NCBI RefSeq assembly: GCF_000735455.1
Contig: NZ_JMPS01000068.1
Span: forward strand, 1 to 64,000
Source: Yokenella regensburgei ATCC 49455
Lineage (GTDB): Bacteria > Pseudomonadota > Gammaproteobacteria > Enterobacterales > Enterobacteriaceae
Length of the DNA stretch: 64,000 bases
Reading direction: 5' to 3'
Shown here piece by piece: positions 58,918 through 64,000 of this stretch. The notes below the pieces were generated by a model. It searched no databases. It was not told the DNA's origin and saw nothing but the letters and a program-made list of their open reading frames with translations. Every line of letters starts with the position of its first letter. Within the stretch, counting starts at the first letter, position 1. The position numbers were made by a program, and so were the translations under genes.

Positions 58918-59718
58918 ATGAAATTAGCACTTCTGGGTCGTCAGGCGGTGATGGGTGTCATGGCGGTTGCGCTGATGGCGGGCGTTACGGCAAAAACCTT
59001 CGCAGCTGAAAATCTGTTAAATCAGGTAAAAGAGCGCGGTACGCTGCGTGTTGGTCTTGAGGGGACTTACCCTCCGTTCAGTTTCCAGGGCGATGACGGG
59101 AAGCTGACCGGTTTTGAGGTTGAGTTTGCACAAGAACTGGCCAAACATCTGGGCGTGAAGGCAGATCTGAAACCGACCAAATGGGATGGGATGCTGGCTT
59201 CACTCGATTCTAAACGTATCGATGTGGTGATTAACCAGGTCACTATCTCTCCTGAACGTCAGAAGAAGTATGATTTCTCCACCCCGTATACCGTTTCCGG
59301 GATCCAGGCGCTGGTGAAAAAAGGTAACGAAGGCGTTATCAAAACGGCGGCTGATCTGAAGGGTAAAAAAGTGGGCGTCGGTCTGGGGACGAACTACGAA
59401 GAGTGGCTGCGTAAAAACGTCCAGGGCGTAGATATTCGTACCTATGATGATGACCCGACCAAGTATCAGGATCTGCGCGTAGGCCGTATCGACGCCATTC
59501 TGGTGGACCGTCTGGCAGCGCTGGATCTGGTGAAGAAAACCAACAATACGCTGGCGGTGACGGGTGAAGCCTTCTCCCGTCAGGAATCCGGTGTGGCATT
59601 GCGCAAAGGTAACGAAGACCTGCTGAAAGCGGTAGACGGTGCCATTGCGGAGATGCAGAAAGACGGTAGCCTGAAGGCGCTCTCTGAGAAGTGGTTTGGC
59701 GCTGACGTGACCAAATAA
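58918..59718 (+). CDS. tcyJ: Cystine/sulphur amino acid-binding protein TcyJ (FliY)
   Basis: 266 residues (E. coli 266) from ATG 58918; the frame is open earlier but the signal peptide AVMGVMAVALMAGVTAKTFA begins here. Solute-binding type 3 motifs: LRVGLEGTYPPFSFQGDDGK and GFEVEFAQELAKHLGV. Binds cystine in the periplasm for TcyL and TcyN. A terminator hairpin follows. Confidence 0.97.
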   Translation: MKLALLGRQAVMGVMAVALMAGVTAKTFAAENLLNQVKERGTLRVGLEGTYPPFSFQGDDGKLTGFEVEFAQELAKHLGVKADLKPTKWDGMLASLDSKRIDVVINQVTISPERQKKYDFSTPYTVSGIQALVKKGNEGVIKTAADLKGKKVGVGLGTNYEEWLRKNVQGVDIRTYDDDPTKYQDLRVGRIDAILVDRLAALDLVKKTNNTLAVTGEAFSRQESGVALRKGNEDLLKAVDGAIAEMQKDGSLKALSEKWFGADVTK

Positions 59719-59730
59719 CTCCTGTGGTAA

Positions 59731-59763
59731 AAAAAAGGCGCTAACCTTAGCGCCTTTTTTTAT
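59731..59763 (+). terminator. Terminator between tcyJ and dcyD
   Basis: GGCGCTAA-CC-TTAGCGCC flanked by A and T runs. Confidence 0.92.
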
Positions 59764-59811
59764 TTACGCTCAACTGAGTGCATAATAAAAATAAACGAGT
59801 CAGGAGGTACC

Positions 59812-60798
59812 ATGTCATTACAAAATGTCACCCGTTTCCCGCGGCTGGAATTCATCGGCGCGCCGACGCCGCTCGAGTATCTGCCGCGCTTCTCCGATCA
59901 TCTTGGTCGCGATATTTTTATTAAACGCGATGATGTCACCCCGATGGCGATGGGGGGCAATAAGCTGCGTAAGCTTGAGTTTCTGGCGGCTGACGCGCTG
60001 CGCGAAGGCGCCGACACCCTGGTCACCGCAGGAGCCATTCAGTCTAACCACGTGCGCCAGACGGCGGCGGTGGCGGCGAAACTGGGTCTGCACTGCGTGG
60101 CGCTGCTGGAAAACCCGATTGGCACGACGGCGGAAAACTACCTTACTAACGGTAACCGTTTGCTGCTCGACCTGTTCAATACTCAGGTTGAAATGTGCGA
60201 TGCACTCACTGACCCGACGGCGCAGCTCGATGAGTTAGCCACTCGCCTGGAAGCGCAGGGATTCCGTCCGTACGTTATTCCGGTAGGCGGTTCGAACGCG
60301 CTGGGGGCGATGGGCTACGTGGAATGCGCCATGGAAATTGCCCAGCAGTGCGAAGGCATTGTCTCCCTTTCCTCCGTTGTGGTGGCATCCGGTAGCGCCG
60401 GCACGCACGCCGGACTGGCGGTAGGGCTTGAACACCTGATGCCGGAAATCGAACTGATTGGCGTCACGGTCTCTCGCAAAGTGGCTGAACAAAAACCGAA
60501 GGTAGTGACGCTCCAGCAGGCGCTGGCATCCAGTCTCGAAATGAAAGCTAGCGCAGATATTCAGCTGTGGGACGAATACTTTTCTCCGGGGTATGGCCTG
60601 CCAACGGAAGAGGGGATGGAGGCGGTCAAACTGCTGGCGCAGCTTGAAGGCATTCTTCTCGACCCGGTGTACACCGGTAAAGCCATGGCGGGGCTCATCG
60701 ACGGTATCAGCCAGAAACGCTTTAAGGATGACGGAGCTGTCCTGTTTGTTCATACGGGCGGCGCACCGGCGCTCTTTGCCTATCATCCACACATTTAA
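59812..60798 (+). CDS. dcyD: D-cysteine desulfhydrase DcyD
   Basis: 328 residues, the E. coli length. PLP site Lys in [18 protein letters not shown] near residue 50, followed by [19 protein letters not shown]. Splits D-cysteine into pyruvate, sulphide and ammonia, giving sulphur and detoxification. AGGAGG lies six bases before the ATG. Fifteen bases before tcyL. Confidence 0.98.
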   Translation: MSLQNVTRFPRLEFIGAPTPLEYLPRFSDHLGRDIFIKRDDVTPMAMGGNKLRKLEFLAADALREGADTLVTAGAIQSNHVRQTAAVAAKLGLHCVALLENPIGTTAENYLTNGNRLLLDLFNTQVEMCDALTDPTAQLDELATRLEAQGFRPYVIPVGGSNALGAMGYVECAMEIAQQCEGIVSLSSVVVASGSAGTHAGLAVGLEHLMPEIELIGVTVSRKVAEQKPKVVTLQQALASSLEMKASADIQLWDEYFSPGYGLPTEEGMEAVKLLAQLEGILLDPVYTGKAMAGLIDGISQKRFKDDGAVLFVHTGGAPALFAYHPHI

Positions 60799-60813
60799 CG
60801 CAGACTTACGCTA

Positions 60814-61482
60814 ATGCACGAAAGTATTCATCTGGTTATGGAATCACTGCCTTATCTGCTGAAAGGGGCGGTCTTTACGCTACAGCTCAGCATCGGCGGG
60901 ATGATTTTTGGTCTGCTGCTGGGCTTTGTTCTCGCCCTGATGCGTATGTCGGCTATCTGGCCGGTGCGCTGGCTGGCGCGCTGCTATATCTCTATTTTCC
61001 GCGGCACGCCGCTGATTGCCCAGCTGTTTATGATTTACTACGGTCTGCCGCAGTTTGGCATCGAGCTGGATCCGATCCCCGCCGCGATGATTGGTCTGTC
61101 GCTTAACACCGCAGCCTATACGTCCGAAACCCTGCGTGCGGCGATTTCGTCTATCGACAAAGGGCAGTGGGAAGCGGCGGCCAGTATCGGCATGACGCCG
61201 TGGCAAACGCTGCGTCGGGCGATCCTGCCGCAGGCCGCTCGCGTGGCGTTGCCACCGCTGTCGAACAGCTTTATCAGCCTGGTGAAGGATACCTCGCTTG
61301 CTGCCACCATTCAGGTGCCAGAGCTGTTCCGTCAGGCGCAGCTTATCACCTCGCGTACGCTGGAGGTGTTCACCATGTATCTGGCCGCTTCACTGATTTA
61401 CTGGGTGATGGCGACGGTGCTCTCGGCGCTGCAGAACTACTTTGAAAATCAGCTTAATCGTCAGGAGCGTGATCCAAAATGA
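60814..61482 (+). CDS. tcyL: Cystine ABC transporter permease TcyL
   Basis: 222 residues, the E. coli length, five membrane helices. The EAA loop (EAAASIGMTPWQTLRRAILP) that docks on the ATPase is present. Overlaps tcyN by four bases. Confidence 0.97.
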   Translation: MHESIHLVMESLPYLLKGAVFTLQLSIGGMIFGLLLGFVLALMRMSAIWPVRWLARCYISIFRGTPLIAQLFMIYYGLPQFGIELDPIPAAMIGLSLNTAAYTSETLRAAISSIDKGQWEAAASIGMTPWQTLRRAILPQAARVALPPLSNSFISLVKDTSLAATIQVPELFRQAQLITSRTLEVFTMYLAASLIYWVMATVLSALQNYFENQLNRQERDPK

Positions 61483-62231
61483 GTGCGATTGACGTTAAAA
61501 ATCTGGTGAAGAAATTTCACGGCCAGACGGTACTGCACGGGATCGATCTCGAAGTGCAGGAGGGCGAAGTGGTGGCCATCATCGGCCCCAGCGGTTCCGG
61601 GAAAACGACGCTTCTGCGGAGTATCAATCTGCTGGAGCAGCCGGAGAGCGGGACGATTCGCGTCGGTGATATCACCATTGATACCGCCAAACCTATCAGC
61701 CAGCAGAAAGGGCTTATCCGCCGTCTTCGCCAGCATGTGGGCTTTGTCTTCCAGAACTTTAACCTGTTCCCGCATCGTACGGTGCTGGAAAACATTGTTG
61801 AAGGCCCGGTGATTGTAAAGGGTGAAAACAAAGAAGAGGCGCAGGCTCGCGCTCGCGCGCTGCTGGCAAAAGTCGGACTCGCGGGTAAAGAGACCAGCTA
61901 TCCGCGCCGTCTTTCCGGTGGACAGCAGCAGCGGGTGGCGATTGCCCGTGCGCTGGCGATGCGTCCGGACGTGATTTTATTCGATGAACCGACGTCGGCG
62001 CTCGATCCTGAGCTGGTCGGTGAGGTGCTGAACACCATCCGCCAGTTGGCGCAGGAGAAACGCACGATGGTTATCGTCACCCATGAAATGAGCTTTGCGC
62101 GTGACGTAGCCGACCGGGCCATTTTCATGGATCAGGGGCGTATCGTTGAGCAGGGTAACGCTAAATCGTTATTCGCCAATCCGCAGCAGCCTCGCACCCG
62201 TCAGTTTCTCGAAAAATTTCTGATGCAGTAA
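61479..62231 (+). CDS. tcyN: Cystine ABC transporter ATP-binding protein TcyN
   Basis: 250 residues, the E. coli length. Walker A GPSGSGKTTLLRSIN, signature LSGGQQQRVAIARALA, Walker B VILFDEPTSALDP and the switch His in VIVTHEMS. Powers TcyL for uptake of cystine and related compounds. Confidence 0.98.
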   Translation: MSAIDVKNLVKKFHGQTVLHGIDLEVQEGEVVAIIGPSGSGKTTLLRSINLLEQPESGTIRVGDITIDTAKPISQQKGLIRRLRQHVGFVFQNFNLFPHRTVLENIVEGPVIVKGENKEEAQARARALLAKVGLAGKETSYPRRLSGGQQQRVAIARALAMRPDVILFDEPTSALDPELVGEVLNTIRQLAQEKRTMVIVTHEMSFARDVADRAIFMDQGRIVEQGNAKSLFANPQQPRTRQFLEKFLMQ

Positions 62232-62238
62232 ACCTCTG

Positions 62239-62264
62239 CGCGCCGCAGCCTGCCTGTGGCGCGT
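62239..62264 (+). terminator. Hairpin after tcyN
   Basis: CGCGCCGCAG pairs with CTGTGGCGCG (one G-T wobble) around a five-base loop, eight bases after the stop. Confidence 0.55.
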
Positions 62265-62486
62265 CTCTATACCAATTTTGTTAAGCGGCGCTAATGAATT
62301 CAGCGCGGCAGGACATTTTCTCTCTTTACATCAGGCCGTCGGGTAATAAAGTGCTCAGGTATGATATTTTGCGCTTATAAATAAGTAATATGTGTTAATT
62401 TCTTATATTCATAATAATGATGAAACCTGACGCGGCAGATAGCAAAAGCAGGCGGGGTTTATTACTCTGGGGTTTATTTGGCAGGT

Positions 62487-63212
62487 ATGAGGGATTACGA
62501 CTTTTTCAAATGGCGGCGGGATATGCTGCAGCACTTTCAGACGTTAACCAGCAGCGAGCAGATCTATAAACTGCTGCAGCAGCAAACTGAGCTGCTGGAG
62601 TATGATTATTTCTCGCTTTGTGTGCGCCACCCGGTGCCGTTTACGCGTCCAAAGGTGTCAATACACACCAGTTATCCGGAACGCTGGATAAATCAGTACA
62701 TGGCGGAAAACTTTCAGGCGATAGATCCTGTATTAAAGGTGGAGAATTTCTGTCGCGGCCATTTACCCTGGGACGATACGCTATTTCGTGACGCGACCAC
62801 GCTGTGGGAGGCGGCTCGTGATAACGGCGTATGCAAAGGTGTTACACAATGCCTGATGCTGCCCAACAGGGCGATGGGCTTCTTCTCTGTTTCACGCGAG
62901 AATACGAAGGTGAAAAATCCTTGTTCTGACGACGAAATGGAGCTGCGCCTGCAAACGCTGGTCGAATTAAGCCTGTTGACGCTGCTGCGTCTGGATGACG
63001 ACATGGTTACGCCGCCGGAGATGCGTTTCAGTAAGCGTGAGCTGGAGATCCTGAAGTGGACCGCAGAAGGGAAAACGTCGGCGGAAATTGCCATGATCCT
63101 CTCTATCTCTGAGAATACGGTGAATTTCCATCAGAAAAATATGCAGAAGAAATTTAATGCGCCGAATAAGACGCAGATTGCCTGTTATGCAGCAGCGACG
63201 GGAATAATCTGA
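62487..63212 (+). CDS. sdiA: LuxR-type quorum regulator SdiA
   Basis: 241 residues (E. coli 240) from ATG 62487; a TTG three codons earlier is possible. The autoinducer-binding domain has YDYFSLCVRHPVPFTRP and NFQAIDPVL with conserved ligand residues. The C-terminal helix-turn-helix EILKWTAEGKTSAEIAMILS is identical or nearly so to E. coli. No luxI partner is present, so it should sense acyl-homoserine lactones of other species. Confidence 0.97.
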   Translation: MRDYDFFKWRRDMLQHFQTLTSSEQIYKLLQQQTELLEYDYFSLCVRHPVPFTRPKVSIHTSYPERWINQYMAENFQAIDPVLKVENFCRGHLPWDDTLFRDATTLWEAARDNGVCKGVTQCLMLPNRAMGFFSVSRENTKVKNPCSDDEMELRLQTLVELSLLTLLRLDDDMVTPPEMRFSKRELEILKWTAEGKTSAEIAMILSISENTVNFHQKNMQKKFNAPNKTQIACYAAATGII

Positions 63213-63277
63213 GGCTCGCGTGGTTCTGCGTGCAGACACACCACCGGCTACAGCAAACTGTGGCCGGTGGACGGGAA

Positions 63278-63502
63278 TTACTGACGGTAAGCCTGTTTAA
63301 TCTGCTTAACAGTGCTGGAGAATACGGCAGCCTGAGCGTCGTCTTCCATCTGTGCGATTTGCTTTTCCATTTTAATAATCACACGGCCCGCGTCGGCCTG
63401 ACCCATCGCCTGCAGCATCAGCGTCAGCATGGCTTTCATGCAGGAGATTTCTTGTGACAATTGTTGATTATTTTCTGCAGTGGAAAAATCAGGTGTGCTC
63501 AT
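63278..63502 (-). CDS. yecF: Small protein YecF
   Basis: 74 residues, the E. coli length, [20 protein letters not shown] and [11 protein letters not shown] at the ends. DUF2594 family of unknown function. Convergent with sdiA and divergent from uvrY. Confidence 0.95.
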   Translation of the reverse strand: MSTPDFSTAENNQQLSQEISCMKAMLTLMLQAMGQADAGRVIIKMEKQIAQMEDDAQAAVFSSTVKQIKQAYRQ

Positions 63503-63961
63503 TTATTTCCTCGTTACGTTCCGGCGCCAGTGCGCGATACAAAATGTGAAGGCGGCGGAGTATACCACATGGTGGGGGAAAAACAGGAGTGCTTGTTTTT
63601 ATGCATGATAAGTGAATAGAATCACGGTTTTGTGGAATAGCATCATGTATCAATAAATTGCTGGGCTAATTGTTTAAAAGTGGTTTTTGTCTCGTTAATT
63701 ATTGTTACATATTAGATGCACTAATTAGCTTCTCAGCAATACGCCACTTTATGGGAACATATCAAAGATTATTGCTGAAAAATTGTCATAGCAACTCCCA
63801 TCTTTAAGGGGGGCTTTCCAGTTGATGTACAGCTTAATTTCCAGAAAAAATAGCAAAATCCGAACTGGAACATTTTTTACGTTTCAATGTTCACATAAAA
63901 CCCGTTAATATGGACAGGATAAACAATCAGTAGCGTTATCCCTATTCTGGAGATTATTCCT
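63503..63961. other. Divergent control region of yecF and uvrY
   Basis: 459 AT-rich bases without a gene. They should carry the uvrY promoters, one of which is known in E. coli to respond to SdiA; no site was assigned. Confidence 0.55.
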
Positions 63962-64000
63962 TTGATCAACGTTCTTCTTGTTGATGACCACGAACTGGTG
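63962..64000 (+). CDS. uvrY: Response regulator UvrY, first 13 codons
   Basis: The window ends 13 codons into the gene. TTG start, with GGAGA at 63949-63953 eight bases ahead. The residues INVLLVDDHELV match the N-terminus of E. coli UvrY, including the acidic pair of the receiver domain. UvrY, partner of BarA, switches on the CsrB and CsrC RNAs. Confidence 0.93.
   Translation, partial: MINVLLVDDHELV

Overview
The window is chromosomal DNA from a member of the Enterobacteriaceae, probably Enterobacter or a close relative. This rests on gene content and order matching the E. coli/Salmonella segment mtfA, serU, porin, yedJ-dcm-vsr-yedA-yedI-yodC-dgcQ, dsrA-yodD-dsrB-rcsA, fliR to fliE, yedD-amyA, fliTSD, fliC, fliAZ, tcyJ-dcyD-tcyL-tcyN, sdiA-yecF-uvrY. 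Most genes match their E. coli counterparts in length. The species was not determined.

Left arm (1-9.7 kb) is accessory DNA ending at the 3' end of a tRNA-Asn gene, a common island insertion site. It begins inside a selenium-dependent glycine/sarcosine/betaine reductase locus: the end of a GrdE/G/I-type gene, a GrdB-type selenoprotein with an in-frame UGA and a SECIS-like hairpin, grdX, a divergent tRNA-Sec, a selB gene and an alanine dehydrogenase gene. Together they look like a portable Stickland module: alanine oxidised as donor, glycine or a methylated glycine reduced as acceptor, with its own selenocysteine decoding parts. A ChpS/ChpB-like toxin-antitoxin pair and a 1200-residue helicase-phospholipase D protein resembling type II Mokosh anti-phage defence follow.

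9.7-30.3 kb holds mtfA, tRNA-Ser(CGA), a LysR regulator divergent from an uncharacterised radical SAM protein, a TonB receptor with a FecBCD-type ABC importer, an AA10 (LPMO)-like secreted protein, an OmpC-family porin, the yedJ-dcm-vsr-yedA-yedI-yodC-dgcQ block, the DsrA small RNA, yodD, dsrB and rcsA.

30.5-50.4 kb is flagellar region III: fliRQPONMLKJIHGF on the minus strand and fliE on the plus strand. fliF carries a one-base frameshift in a six-G run. An AT-rich insert coding for an acyltransferase and a Wzy-like membrane protein separates fliE from yedD-amyA. fliTSD and a short flagellin gene follow, with good sigma-28 promoters in front of fliD and fliC.

50.6-57.3 kb, between fliC and fliA, is a flagellin glycosylation island: a putative glycosyltransferase, a methyltransferase-TPR-OGT fusion, a VioA-like sugar aminotransferase and a NeuD/VioB-like acyltransferase. 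From 57.5 kb to the end lie fliA, fliZ, the cystine/D-cysteine uptake and degradation genes, sdiA, yecF and the first 13 codons of uvrY.
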